DNA of 64,000 nucleotides from contig CAVRGQ010000004.1 in the NCBI GenBank assembly GCA_963720785.1, forward strand, positions 1,116,001 to 1,180,000. Reading direction: 5' to 3'. The stretch is from CAVRGQ01 sp963720785. Its GTDB lineage: Bacteria > Actinomycetota > Acidimicrobiia > IMCC26256 > DASPTH01. The notes beneath the pieces are model-generated. The model was not told where the DNA came from, made no database searches, and worked only from the letters and a program-made list of their open reading frames with translations. The first letter of the stretch is position 1. The number at the start of each line of letters is the position of its first letter. Of the stretch, positions 43,697 through 53,471 are shown piece after piece. The position numbers and the translations under genes were made by a program.

Positions 43697-45814
43697 GCCT
43701 CGCCGTCCGCCCGCACGCCGCCCACCACGGCGGCGACCGCACCTACCACCAGCACGAGGCCGGCAGCGACCAGATAGGTGACCGTGTCGATGTGCTCGAC
43801 GAGGTGCACGAGATCGGTGTCGAGTGCGGACACCAGCGCGTTGGCCAGCCGGGTCCCGACCGCCGCGCCGACGAGGATGCCGGCGAGCAGCGCGAGGAGC
43901 ACCTCGACGACGAGGCGCAGCACCCCGTGGCGCACACGCGTGTGCGCGTGGAGCAGCACCGCGCCGCCGACGCCGACTGCGGCGACCACGACCCCGATCG
44001 CCAGCAACGCCTTGATCAGCGCGTCGAAGATCGGCCGGACCGCGGCGACGCTGCCGAGGTCGGCCCCCACCGGCACGTAGACGACGACCGACGGGATCTT
44101 CTGCACCTCCGCCGCGATCGAGTCGGCGTCGGCGCCGGGTGCGTAGCGCAGCGTCCCCGTGGTGAACAGGCCCCCGGCGAACGCGTTGGCGTCGGGCCCG
44201 AGCGCGTCCTGCAACGTCGAGATGCGCAGGAACACCAGGTTGCCGAGCGTGTTCGACGTGAAACCGGCAACGGGGAGGTGCATCGTCTGCACGCCGGCGC
44301 CCGGCAACTCGAGCTCGAGCTCGTCGCCCGGCTGCGCGTCGAGGAGCTGGCCGAGCGACTCGGGGATCAACACGCCGTCGGCCGGGAGCTCCTGGCGCCT
44401 GCCAGCAGGCGTCTCGAACGTCTGCATGGTGGTGTCGGGCGCGAACGCCTGGAGCTGCGTCGCGTAGCGACGATCGCCGTGCCGCACGTACACGTTCGCC
44501 GACGGCACCGGTTCGGCGGCCACGACCCCGGGGATCTGCTCGACGAGTGCGAGCTGCGCGGCCGTGGCGGGCACGGCGAACGCGATCTGCGCGTCGACGG
44601 GTTCGAGCCGTGCCGCGGCGTCGAGCGTGGCGCGCGCGGAGTCGACCACACCGACGGGGCCGATGATGACGGTCATCGCCGCCACGGCGGCGAGCGCGCT
44701 CACGATCGCGGGCCCACCGCCCAGTGAATGCCCGGTGCCGCGCCGGAGCAGGGATCCGAGCCCGAACGCGAGGAGGCCGGCGATCGCAGTGAGCAACAGC
44801 GCGCCCATCGCGGGGAGCAGATGGCTCGCGCCGACATGGTTGGGGATCGACACCGAGCGCGTGAGCTTCGGGCCGATGATCGCGGCGGCGATCAGGCCGA
44901 GTCCCGTGCCGACCAGCGCCCCGATCACGGTGGTGCGCGTCATCGCGAAGCGTCGCCGACGCGCGTCGTCGACGCGCGCGGCACGCGACCGCGGCGACGA
45001 ACATCGCGGTGATGAACGCGAGCAACGGGATCACGAAGCTCGCCTCGACGAACCCGGTGCGCTCCTCGTCGATGAGCGCGTTCGACGGCTGCGTCGTTCG
45101 GGTGACCACGAGCTCCGCGCCCGTCGACTGCGCGAGGTCGCGCAGCTTGGCGACGACCGGCGCCGCGTCGTCGGCCCTCGCAGCAACGAGCACCTGGGGC
45201 AAGGTGGCGGGTCCGCCGAGCTGCTCGGCGATCGTCTGCGGCACGTAGACCACCGCGAAGCTGCCGGGGGAGCTCACGATCTGCTGTTGGCTCTGCGCCG
45301 GTAGCAGGTACTCGGGCGAGAGGCCGATGCCCACCACCTTCAACGGGAGCTGGGTGCCGGGGCCGAGTGCGGTGATGGTGTCGCCCACGTGCACGTCGAG
45401 GTCGTCGGCGGTGTGCTGTTCCACGACCGTGACGGGCTCCGTCGAGCCGGGCGGGATGGCCGTGCCGTCGGTGATCACCGGTCGGCTGACCTCGGGTCCG
45501 TCCCCGGGAACGCCGAGCACGGTGCCCTGCACCTTGCGCTCGCCGTTGCGCATCCACACCGACAGCGTGACGTTGCCCCGCTGCTCGACCGTGGTGACGC
45601 CCGGGACGCGGGCCGCCGCTTCGGCGAAGCGGGCGGCATCGCCCCCGGTCGTGGTCACCACGGCGAAGTTGGTGCGCTCGTAGAGGCGATCGAGCGACCG
45701 GTCGAGGTCGCGCACTGCGCCCCGCAGGCCCACGAACACACCGGCGGCGAGGGCGAGCAGCACGGCCGCCACGACGAAGCCCAGACGGTGGTGCTTCTGC
45801 GGGTGCCCGGCCAC
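43678..45814 (-). CDS. FtsX-like ABC permease, one frameshift
   Basis: About 710 residues. N-terminal membrane helix (L-G-F-V-V-A-A-V-L-L-A-L-A) then a large extracellular domain, a helix cluster around 44950-45030, a second extracellular domain and three C-terminal helices: the MacB/FtsX duplicated topology. The frame changes at about 44985 (F-V-A-A-V-A to R-A-A-R-V-D-D). The extracellular parts contain repeated L-P-x-x-G-V/I-x-P segments as in MacB-type permeases. No ATPase gene is adjacent in this window, so it is an orphan or works with a distant ATPase. Start ATG 45814. Confidence 0.78.
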
Positions 45815-45896
45815 GGCGGGAGGCTACCTGGACCGGAGCCGGCGGCGATTCGAGTGGGCACTCCGGGAGGGCCCTCTGCTATCGTGATTGGTCCGC

Positions 45897-45973
<77 letters not shown>

Positions 45974-46087
45974 TCGCAGACACGTTGGCCCGGTCCGCCT
46001 CCCTTGGGAGATGCACCGGGCCTTCGTCGTTGGCGGTCCTGGCGGATGGATCACTGAGCGAGCCTGACTGGCGACGCCTTCCCAGAA

Positions 46088-46103
46088 TTGAACCACTGTT
46101 CAA
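46088..46103. promoter_or_regulatory. Candidate TetR-type operator upstream of the catabolic island
   Basis: Palindrome TTGAAC (46088-46093), spacer CACT, GTTCAA (46098-46103), 66 bases before the first amidohydrolase start. Two TetR genes lie downstream (47421 and 49065), either of which could bind it. Inferred from symmetry and position only. Confidence 0.5.
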
Positions 46104-46168
46104 ACTCCTGGGTGCTTGCTACATTCTCCTGTGCACCGACCGCCGGCGACACGGAAGTAGGCAACGCA

Positions 46169-47421
46169 ATGACGCAGAGCATCTCGAACGTGAACCGGCT
46201 GCTCGACATCCAGCGCATGGCAATCGGAGAGATGTCGCCCGCTGCCGAGGCAGCGCCCGAACGTCGCGCCCGTTTTCACACGTTGATCTCGGTCGACGAT
46301 CATCTGGTGGAACCGCCGCACCTGTTCGAGGGGCGGATGCCGAAGCGGTTCGTCGACCGGACACCACGCGTGATCGAGACGTCCGAGGGCAACCACGCGT
46401 GGTTGCTCGACGGCGCCGTCCTGTCACAGATCGCGATCAACGCTGTCGCCGGGCGACCAGTCGAGGAGCAGTTCCTGGAGCCGACACGTTTCGAGCAACT
46501 GCGCACCGGCATGTGGGACATCGACGCCCGAATCCGCGACATGGACGTCGACGGCGTGTACGCATCGCTGAACTTTCCGTCCGCAATCGGCTTTGCCGGT
46601 GTGCGGCTCACGCTCCTTCCTGATGCGGACTTCGTGCTCGCCGTCACCCAGGCCTGGAACGACTGGCATCTCGAGGAGTGGGCTGGCAGCCACCCAGAGC
46701 GGATCATCCCGTGTCAGGTGCCGTTCCTGCTCGACGCGAAGGTTGCTGCCGACGACATCCGTGCGAACCGGCGCGCGGCTTCCACGCAGTCACGTTCCCC
46801 GAGTCGCCACACCGCGTCGGGTTGCCTTCGCTGCACAGCGACTACTGGGAGCCGTTCTGGGCGGCGTGCGAGGAGACCGGCACCGTCGTCTGCATTCACG
46901 CAGGCTCGTCGGGTATCGCCGGCGTCGTCGATCCCGACGCGCCGCAGGCAGTGCTCGCTCCGATGTTCGCCATTCCGCAGTGTCTGGCCACCACCATCGA
47001 CTGGCTCTACAGCAAGGTGCCGGTGCGCTACCCGGAGTTGAAGATCTGCCTGAGCGAGGGTGGCATCGGATGGGTCGCTGCACTCCTCGACCGGCTCGAC
47101 CACGACCTCGACAAGCAGCAGAACCTGGCGTGGTGGGGGGATCTCACCCCGTCCGAGCTCCTCCTGCGGAACTTCTGGTTCTGCATGCTCGACGACCCAA
47201 CCGCGATGCGTTGCGAGCGAACGGATCGGCGTTGAGAACATCGTGCTCGAGGTTGACTACCCGCACCGGACGCGAGCTGGCCCGACACCCAGGAGAAGTG
47301 GCGCGGGCAGTTCGATGGCGTGCCGGCCGAGGACGTCAGGATGATGGCGTGGGCCAATGCCGCGGAGTTGTTCCAGCATCCGGTACCGGCGACCGTGCAG
47401 CAGGACCCCGACGCGTTCTGA
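46169..47421 (+). CDS. Amidohydrolase-2-family hydrolase/decarboxylase, three frameshifts
   Basis: About 416 residues, metal-dependent TIM barrel of the group that includes ACMSD and resorcylate decarboxylases. S-V-D-D-H-L-V-E-P-P (about residues 43-52) is the metal site, normally D-x-H; N-F-P-S and L-S-E-G-G-I-G-W follow. The frame changes near 46775, 47210 and 47265; the last part holds V-L-E-V-D-Y-P-H and the C-terminal W-A-N-A-A-E-L-F. The stop is shared with the TetR start (TGATG). It is the first gene of the catabolic island and, with the second amidohydrolase at 59911, may open or decarboxylate a cyclic acid. Confidence 0.78.
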
Positions 47422-48069
47422 TGACGAGCCTGCGCGACGCGCGCCGGAGCGTCCGCGAGGAACTCAGCCGAACCCAGCTGCTCGATGCGGCGGAGGAGGT
47501 CTTCGGCCGGAAGGGCTTCCACGAGACCACCCTCAAGGAGATCGCCGAACAAGCGGAGTTCTCCGTCGGATCCGTCTACTCGTTCTTCGAATCCAAGGAC
47601 GACCTCATCTGTCAGATCTTCGTCCGCCGTGGCGCCGAGAACATGCAGGCGATCCGTGCCGTGTACGCGACCGAGTCCGGTGCGTTGGAGCGGTTGCGCT
47701 TGGTCGGAGATGCGGTGATCGACTTCTACCGCCGCGCATCCGAGCTTCGGGTTGCTCGCGCTGCGATACATGAACGCCGATGTCCTCATCCTGGGCGGTG
47801 GCGCGGCCCAGCAGACGATCACGGCCAACTACACCGAAGTCGAGCGCATGATCGCGGATCTGATCGCCGCGGGTCAGACTGCGGGAGAGATCCACGCCGG
47901 CGATCCGGAGTCGCTCGCTCGGATGTGGATGAGCTTGATCCATACCTTCCACACCATCGACCCGCTGGTCGCCGGCACCGGCGACCGTGCCTCCGAACGT
48001 TTCTCGCGCGAGGAGTTCCACGAACTCGTGGGGCGTGCGCTCGCCGAACGAGGACGCGTCCGCCGGTGA
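47421..48069 (+). CDS. TetR/AcrR-family regulator, one frameshift
   Basis: About 215 residues. N-terminal helix-turn-helix: T-Q-L-L-D-A-A-E-E-V-F-G-R-K-G-F, T-L-K-E-I-A-E-Q-A and S-V-G-S-V-Y-S-F-F-E-S-K-D-D-L is a textbook TetR pattern. The ligand-binding half continues after a frame change near 47755 (one surplus G) as L-L-A-L-R-Y-M-N-A-D. ATG 47421 overlaps the amidohydrolase stop by one base, so the regulator is made with the gene it probably controls, via the palindrome at 46088. Confidence 0.85.
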
Positions 48070-48089
48070 CCGACAAGGCGGACCTCACC

Positions 48090-49045
48090 ATGTCCGACTC
48101 GGTGCTCCCGACGTACGCGGAACTGCGCGCGGCGCACCGATGGTCAGCCGCCCGGCTCCTCCTGGGGAGTCTTCGGGACCGACGACGAGGTGGGCACTCT
48201 CAACCTCGTCACTCGCGAACGGATGCTCGCCGCCCGAGAGCTTGTCGTCACCGGTGAGGTCCACTCCTTGAACTGGCGTGTCGATCTGCCGTCGCCGAGC
48301 CCCTGGCGGCCCACCCCTGTCCGGACACAGGTCGGCCAGCCGGGAGTTGGTCGGGACGACTACCTCACGCCCTTCTACCTGCAGTACTCGTCGCAGTGGG
48401 ACGGCCTGCGCCACATCGAGTCGCCGGACGGCTTCTACAACGGCGTCTCCGCCGCGCAGGTCGATGATCCGTCGTCGGCGACGTTGGGGATCGACGTCTG
48501 GGCGCGCCGCGGCATCGCCGGTTGCGGCGTGCTGCTCGACGTCGCACGCCGCTGCGAACAACTCGGCGAACCGATCGATCCGACCGGGGACTTCGCCATC
48601 ACTCCCGACCTCCTCGACGACACCGCGCGCCACCAGGGCGTCGAGATCCAGACGGGCGACATACTCCTCGTCCGTACCGGGTGGGCGGGTTGGTACCGTG
48701 TCCCTCGCGCCCGAACGCCGCGAGGCGGCCTATCAACCAGAATCCGCGCAGCCCGGCCTCGCCGCGACCGAGGCCACCGCTGCGTGGCTCTGGGATCGGC
48801 ACGTCGCCGCCGTCGCCGCCGACAACAGCGCATTGGAGACGTCCCCGCTCGACATGCGACCGGGACGGTTCCTCCACATCCGCCTCATTGCGGGGTTCGG
48901 GATGCCCATCGGAGAGCACTTCTGGCTCGACGATCTCGCGGAGGCCTGTGCCGCGGACTCGCGCTGGCGATTCCTGCCGACCTCGGCACCGTTGCACGTC
49001 GTCGGCGGCGTCGGCTCGCCGCCCAATGCGCTCGCGATCCGCTGA
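48090..49045 (+). CDS. Cyclase-family metal-dependent hydrolase, two frameshifts
   Basis: About 318 residues, family of kynurenine formamidase and manganese-dependent isatin hydrolase. Seen: W-G-V-F-G-T-D-D-E-V-G-T-L-N (about residues 24-37), a Q-W-D-G-L-R-H-I variant of the H-x-G-T-H metal motif, G-C-G-V-L-L-D, and G-D-I-L-L-V-R-T-G-W. Frame changes at about 48135 and 48695. These enzymes open amide or lactone-type rings, suitable for a ring-cleavage step. ATG 48090; convergent with the second TetR gene. Confidence 0.75.
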
Positions 49046-49064
49046 CGTTCAGCCACGTCAGCAT

Positions 49065-49760
49065 TCAGGAAGCACCTGGATTCGACAGGCCGAGCGCGTT
49101 GGCCCAGAGCAACGTGAGCTGATCGATGACCAACTCGAGGTCGAACTCGTCGTCGTGGCCCTGGCCGTACAGGTAGCTGGCAAAGTTGAACACCATCCCG
49201 CCCAGCGCCTGGGACGCAATGCGGGGTTCGATGCGGGAGTCGACGAGGCCCGCGTCCTGGTACTGCCGCGTGCGCTTCTCCAACGCGGCGGCGAAGGCCA
49301 TATCGCGGCGACGGCGGGTCTCGAGCGCCTCGGCGTCGAAGGTCACGACCTGCTCGATCACCCGCAGGATGCCGGCGTTCTTCCGATAGGTCTCGAGGAA
49401 GTGGCGGTTGGCTGCCCGGATTCGATCGACGGGATCCGCGTCGGCCGGTGAGGGGTCGAGGGCGAGGAGGTCGAGTTCCACGCTGTCGAGCACCGCCTGG
49501 AACGCCTCCTCCTTCGACGCGAAGTACGTGTAGAAGCTCCCGTGTGCCATGCCGGCCTCGTCGCAGATGTCGGCGATGCGCGTGTGGAGGAACCCGTTGC
49601 GCTCGAACGCGGCGCGCGCCGCGGCGAGCATCTGCTCCCGCGATCGGCGACCGCGCACGGTACGCCCCGTGGCTCGTCGCTTCTCGTCGTCGGGCTGGGC
49701 GTCCGCAGTGCGCGCGCCGCGCGCGGCGTTCGGCAGACGAGTTCGCCTTGGTGCGTTCAC
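49065..49760 (-). CDS. TetR/AcrR-family regulator
   Basis: 231 residues with a ~35-residue basic tail before the helix-turn-helix (R-E-Q-M-L-A-A-A-R-A-A-F, R-I-A-D-I-C-D-E-A-G-M, G-S-F-Y-T-Y-F-A-S-K-E-E-A). The ligand-binding domain is complete. ATG 49760 overlaps the nitroreductase stop by four bases on the minus strand, so the pair is one operon divergent from the main catabolic genes; the regulator probably acts on the intergenic region at 50444-50546. Confidence 0.9.
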   Translation of the reverse strand: MNAPRRTRLPNAARGARTADAQPDDEKRRATGRTVRGRRSREQMLAAARAAFERNGFLHTRIADICDEAGMAHGSFYTYFASKEEAFQAVLDSVELDLLALDPSPADADPVDRIRAANRHFLETYRKNAGILRVIEQVVTFDAEALETRRRRDMAFAAALEKRTRQYQDAGLVDSRIEPRIASQALGGMVFNFASYLYGQGHDDEFDLELVIDQLTLLWANALGLSNPGAS

Positions 49761-50443
49761 TCGTTCTCCCAGGGCGTTCCGTAGCTCTCGCGGAAGGTCT
49801 TCTCGGTGAACGCAAGCCGTCGCGCGACGCCGAGACGACGGGCGGGCCAGCCGAGCGGGACCACGGCGACCGGGTCGACGTGCTCGGGGAATCCCACGAG
49901 CGCCGCGAGCTCGTCGCTGCGCAGTGTCGCGATCGTCGTCAGCGCAGAGCCGAGGCCCTCGACCGTGGCGGCGAGCAGCAGATTCTGCACCGCGGGGAAG
50001 ATCGAGGACTTCAACATCGACCGGGGGACGCTCGCCGTGTCGCCGCCCACCACGACGAGCACGGGCGCGGCCGCGATCGCGCCGCCGCCGATCCCCCGGT
50101 CGACGTCGGCGAAGACCTCGTTGTCGCCCGAGTGCGCAGCGGTGTACTCACGACCACCCTCGCTCCAGACCCTCGCCATGATCTCGCCGATCGCGCCGCG
50201 ACGTCGCTCGTCGCGGACGATGACGAAGACCCAGGGCTGGAGGTTCTCCGAGCTGGGGGAGAAGGTGGCGGCCCGGAGGCAGCGTCCCAAGGTCTCGTCG
50301 TCCACCGGCGCCTCCGCGAATGCGCGATGGGCGCGTTGACGTCGGAGCAGGTGGAGCAGATCGGCCGGGGCGACCTCAGACCCGCCGTCGCCAACGCCGC
50401 CGTCAACGCCATCGTTCGCGCCACCGTCCTCGTGCACCGCCAC
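49757..50443 (-). CDS. Nitroreductase-family flavoprotein
   Basis: 228 residues. Family motifs: R-R-Q-R-A-H-R-A-F (about 35-43, FMN phosphate-binding Arg), A-A-T-F-S-P-S-S-E-N-L-Q-P-W (about 58-71), and G-L-G-S-A-L-T-T-I near residue 166. FMN-dependent reductases of this type reduce nitro groups, quinones or enones, or dehalogenate. Start may be GTG 50443. It is cotranscribed with tetR and divergent from the CoA ligase, so it probably acts in the same pathway. Confidence 0.86.
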   Translation of the reverse strand: MAVHEDGGANDGVDGGVGDGGSEVAPADLLHLLRRQRAHRAFAEAPVDDETLGRCLRAATFSPSSENLQPWVFVIVRDERRRGAIGEIMARVWSEGGREYTAAHSGDNEVFADVDRGIGGGAIAAAPVLVVVGGDTASVPRSMLKSSIFPAVQNLLLAATVEGLGSALTTIATLRSDELAALVGFPEHVDPVAVVPLGWPARRLGVARRLAFTEKTFRESYGTPWENE

Positions 50444-50546
50444 CGCCTCGTCGGTCCTCGTCCCGCCAAGTTGACATTGACATCAAGTCCGCGATTCATT
50501 GTACATTGCCGTGCGTGGTGCCCGAGGGGAACGAGAGGACGGCGCG
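50444..50546. promoter_or_regulatory. Divergent promoter region of the catabolic island
   Basis: AT-richer 100-base gap between the nitroreductase and CoA-ligase starts. It has TTGACATTGACATCAAG (about 50474) with TTGA/TCAA ends and a TGTACA core near 50500: a -35-like TTGACA and possible TetR half sites. Exact sites uncertain. Confidence 0.45.
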
Positions 50547-52215
50547 GTGACCGGGATCGCCCTCAGCGTCGAGGAGATGTTCGACGACGAGGCGACCCTG
50601 ACCTCGCGGCAACGGCTCGCGGCTCGCTGGCGCGCTCGACGGCCTGGTCCCCGGGCGCTCGGTTGCCGAGCAGGCGCGGGTGGCGGCAGGAGCGGCGAGG
50701 GAGACGCGCATCGTGTTCACGTCCCCCGAACGTCCCTCGATCCTGCGCCTCGACGCGCTCTGGTCACGATCGTGCGCCGTCGCCGCCGCCTTCCAGGCAC
50801 GTGGTGTGGTTCCGGGCGATGTCGTGGCCGTGCAGGTGCCCAACTGGAGCGAGGCCGTCGTCACGTACGTCGCGGCGGCGATCGCCGGCGCCATCGTGCT
50901 GCCGATCGTCCACACGTACGGCCCGGCCGACACCGACTGGATCCTCGATCGCGTGAGACCGCGTGTCTTCGTGTCCCCCTCGCGTTGGGGCGAGACCGAC
51001 TACGTGGCACGCCTCGACGCGATGCCTGCTGTCGCTTTCGTGGAGCACGTCGTGGTGGTGGGCGACGTCGCTCCGACCGGCACCGAGACGTGGGCCACCC
51101 TCGAGGTCACGTCGCCCGCCGACGCCCACGTCGTGGACGTTCCGGGTGATGCACCGTTCCTGGTGACGTTCACGTCGGGGACGACCGCCGAACCGAAAGG
51201 TGTCGTGCACTCCCACGACAGCTTCCTCGCCGAACTGCGGTCCATGCCCTCCCCGACGCGCCGCCTCGGCCGTGTTCGGTCGCTGCAACCGTGGCCGGCC
51301 GGTCACATCGGCGGGATGACCGCAATCCTCGGCCCGCTCGTCCACGGGCTCGACACCTTCCTCATCGACCGGTGGGACACGGAATCGGTCGTCGACCTCG
51401 TCGCACGCGAGGACATCGCTGCGGCGTCGGGTGTCCCGACCGCGCTGCTGCGCGTCATGGACTTCGTCGAGACGAGCGACCGGTCGCTGCCGCTGCTGGA
51501 GTTGTCGACGGGCGGTGCGGGGATCCCGCCGAGCGTCGTGGAGCGGGGCGCCGCGCTCGGTTGGCACATCGGTCGGTGCTACGGCTCCTCCGAGCACCCC
51601 TCCGCGACGTACTGCCGGCACGACGACACTCTGGAGCACCGCCTCCGCAGCGACGGCGCGCCGATGGCCGGCACCGAGGTGAGGACCGTGCGCGAGGACG
51701 GCACGCCGTGCGCGGTCGGCGAGCCCGGTGAGATCGCGCTCATCGGCCCGGAACAGTTCCTCGGGTACACGGATCCCGCGCTCAACGCCGAGTTCGTCGG
51801 GCGCGACGGCTGGTTCCTCACGGGCGACATCGGCGTGCTCGACCGCGACGGATTTCTGACCGTGACCGATCGTAAGAAGGACCTCGTGATCCGGGGCGGG
51901 GAGAACATCTCGTCGGTGGAGGTCGAGGACGTGCTCCTGCGCCATCCCGCGGTCGCCGAGGCCGCGGTGGTGGCCAGTCCCGACGCGGAGTACGGCGAGC
52001 GGGTGTGCGCGTTCGTGGTGCTCCAACCCGATGCAACCCTCTCGCTGGGCGATGTCCGCGAGCACTTCACGACGCTCGGTGTGCAGCGGCAGAAGACCCC
52101 CGAGGTGTTGGTGCCGATTGCCGAGCACGACCTCCCGCGGACCGCCTCGGGCAAGGTGCGCAAGGCCGAGCTGCGCGATCGCGTGCGGGCCGCGAGCAGC
52201 GAGAGGTTCTCATGA
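50547..52215 (+). CDS. Acyl-CoA synthetase (AMP-forming), one frameshift near the N terminus
   Basis: About 556 residues of the ANL family; activates a carboxylic acid to its CoA thioester. P-loop F-T-S-G-T-T-A-E-P-K-G, Y-G-S-S-E-H (A5-type), G-W-F-L-T-G-D-I (A7), D-R-K-K-D-L-V-I-R-G-G-E-N-I-S (A8) and the catalytic Lys in T-A-S-G-K-V-R-K (A10). The first ~28 residues (S-V-E-E-M-F-D-D-E-A-T) are read from GTG 50547; near 50635 the frame changes to L-D-G-L-V-P-G-R-S. It heads a run of nine genes, mostly overlapping by one to four bases. Confidence 0.87.
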
Positions 52216-52637
52216 GCAAGGCCGACGACCAGCTCGCCGTCACGCAGACCGTGTCCGAGTACTGCCGTCGTTGCGACGACGGGCGGTTCGACGACTTCAC
52301 CCGGCTCTTCGCGGTCGACGCGCAACTCGTCGTGCGCGGCCAGGTGACACACGGTGCCGAGGCCATCAGTGCGACCATCGCGGCGCTGCAGACGCCGGAA
52401 CGTCGGGGGCGGCACATGGTGGCCAACACCGTCGTGGAGATCTCCGGTGACCGCGCGTCCGCCGAGAGCGACTTCGTCTTCTTCCGGCCCCGGCCCGACG
52501 GCACGCTCGAGGCGGTCAACACCGGTCGCTACCTCGACGAGTTCGTCCGCGACGGCGACGCCTGGCAGTTCTCTCGCCGCGAGATCGTCCTGGTGGAAGC
52601 GCCGAACGCTCCCGAACGAGAGGCAGACCATCGGTGA
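52212..52637 (+). CDS. NTF2-fold (SnoaL-like) protein, catabolic island copy 1
   Basis: 141 residues: E-Y-C-R-R-C-D-D-G-R-F-D-D-F-T-R-L-F (about 17-34) then V-V-R-G and a C-terminal strand pair, the SnoaL/ketosteroid-isomerase-like cone. The cone could catalyse an isomerisation or hydration or bind a CoA intermediate. ATG 52212 overlaps the ligase stop by four bases and its own stop overlaps the hydratase by four, arguing for a stoichiometric pathway role. Confidence 0.8.
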   Translation: MSKADDQLAVTQTVSEYCRRCDDGRFDDFTRLFAVDAQLVVRGQVTHGAEAISATIAALQTPERRGRHMVANTVVEISGDRASAESDFVFFRPRPDGTLEAVNTGRYLDEFVRDGDAWQFSRREIVLVEAPNAPEREADHR

Positions 52638-53467
52638 TCACCTACGAGGCCGACGGCCACGTCGCGCGCTTGACCATTCGGCGAGCGGAGAAGCACAACG
52701 CGCTCACTGCCGAGTTGATGGAACAGCTCCTCGATCATCTCGACCGCGCGTCGGCCGACGACGACGTCAAGGTGTCGGTGCTCGCGGCCGACGGGCCCAC
52801 CTTCTGCGCCGGCTTCGACATCTCGGACCGTGAGGCGTTCGACGGTCCGCCCGATGCGACCCGACGGAGTCGCGTGCAGGCGGTGGCCGAGAAGGCCGAG
52901 TGGATGCGCCGCGTCCTCACCACCCGCAAGCCGCTGGTGGTCGCAGTGCAGGGCCCGTGCATCGGCATCGGCATGTACCTCGTGTTGGTCGCCGACTTCG
53001 CGATCGCCGCGGAGGGCGCGACGTTCGGGTTGCCCGAGGAACGCTTCGGGTCGGCCGGTGCCACTTGGGCCTACCCGTACCTGATGCTCGACGTCGGCAT
53101 GAAGCGGGCGACGGAGATCGTGATGACCGGCCGGAAGTACTCGGCGAGCGAGGCCCATGCGATGGGTCTGCTGACCCGAGTGGTGGCCGACGCCGACCTC
53201 CCGTCCGCGGCCGATGACCTCGCGGCATCCCTCTCGTCGCTGCCCCGCGACGGTATCGCCGTGAGCCGCGCGGTCCGGGAGCTCGCGCTCCAGATGACCG
53301 GCCATCTCGACGTGTTCTCGTTCCATGCCGTCGCGCACCCGCTGACCGAACGGCTGACGCGCGAGGCGGACGAGTTCGACTTCATGGCCATGGTCGAGCG
53401 TGACGGGATGCGCGCCGCGATGGAAGAGCGCGCCCGGCGCTTCGGTGGCGGCTGGTGGGGGTGGTGA
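52634..53467 (+). CDS. Enoyl-CoA hydratase/isomerase-family protein
   Basis: 277 residues, crotonase fold. K-H-N-A-L-T-A-E-L-M (about 16-25), oxyanion-hole segments F-C-A-G-F-D-I (about 57-63) and G-P-C-I-G-I-G-M-Y (about 113-121), then P-E-E-R-F-G and E-A-H-A-M-G-L-L-T-R-V-V. The first catalytic Glu position holds P-E-E-R as in many hydratases. Likely hydrates an enoyl-CoA made by the acyl-CoA dehydrogenases that follow. GTG 52634. Confidence 0.9.
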   Translation: MITYEADGHVARLTIRRAEKHNALTAELMEQLLDHLDRASADDDVKVSVLAADGPTFCAGFDISDREAFDGPPDATRRSRVQAVAEKAEWMRRVLTTRKPLVVAVQGPCIGIGMYLVLVADFAIAAEGATFGLPEERFGSAGATWAYPYLMLDVGMKRATEIVMTGRKYSASEAHAMGLLTRVVADADLPSAADDLAASLSSLPRDGIAVSRAVRELALQMTGHLDVFSFHAVAHPLTERLTREADEFDFMAMVERDGMRAAMEERARRFGGGWWGW

Positions 53468-53471
53468 GTCG

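Noticed and set aside
41210..45814. A 1534-residue kinase-permease fusion on the minus strand
   Set aside because: Between 43.4 and 45.0 kb that frame is low-complexity Arg-rich shadow sequence. The kinase and permease parts continue in other frames, and tandem repeats with stops separate them.
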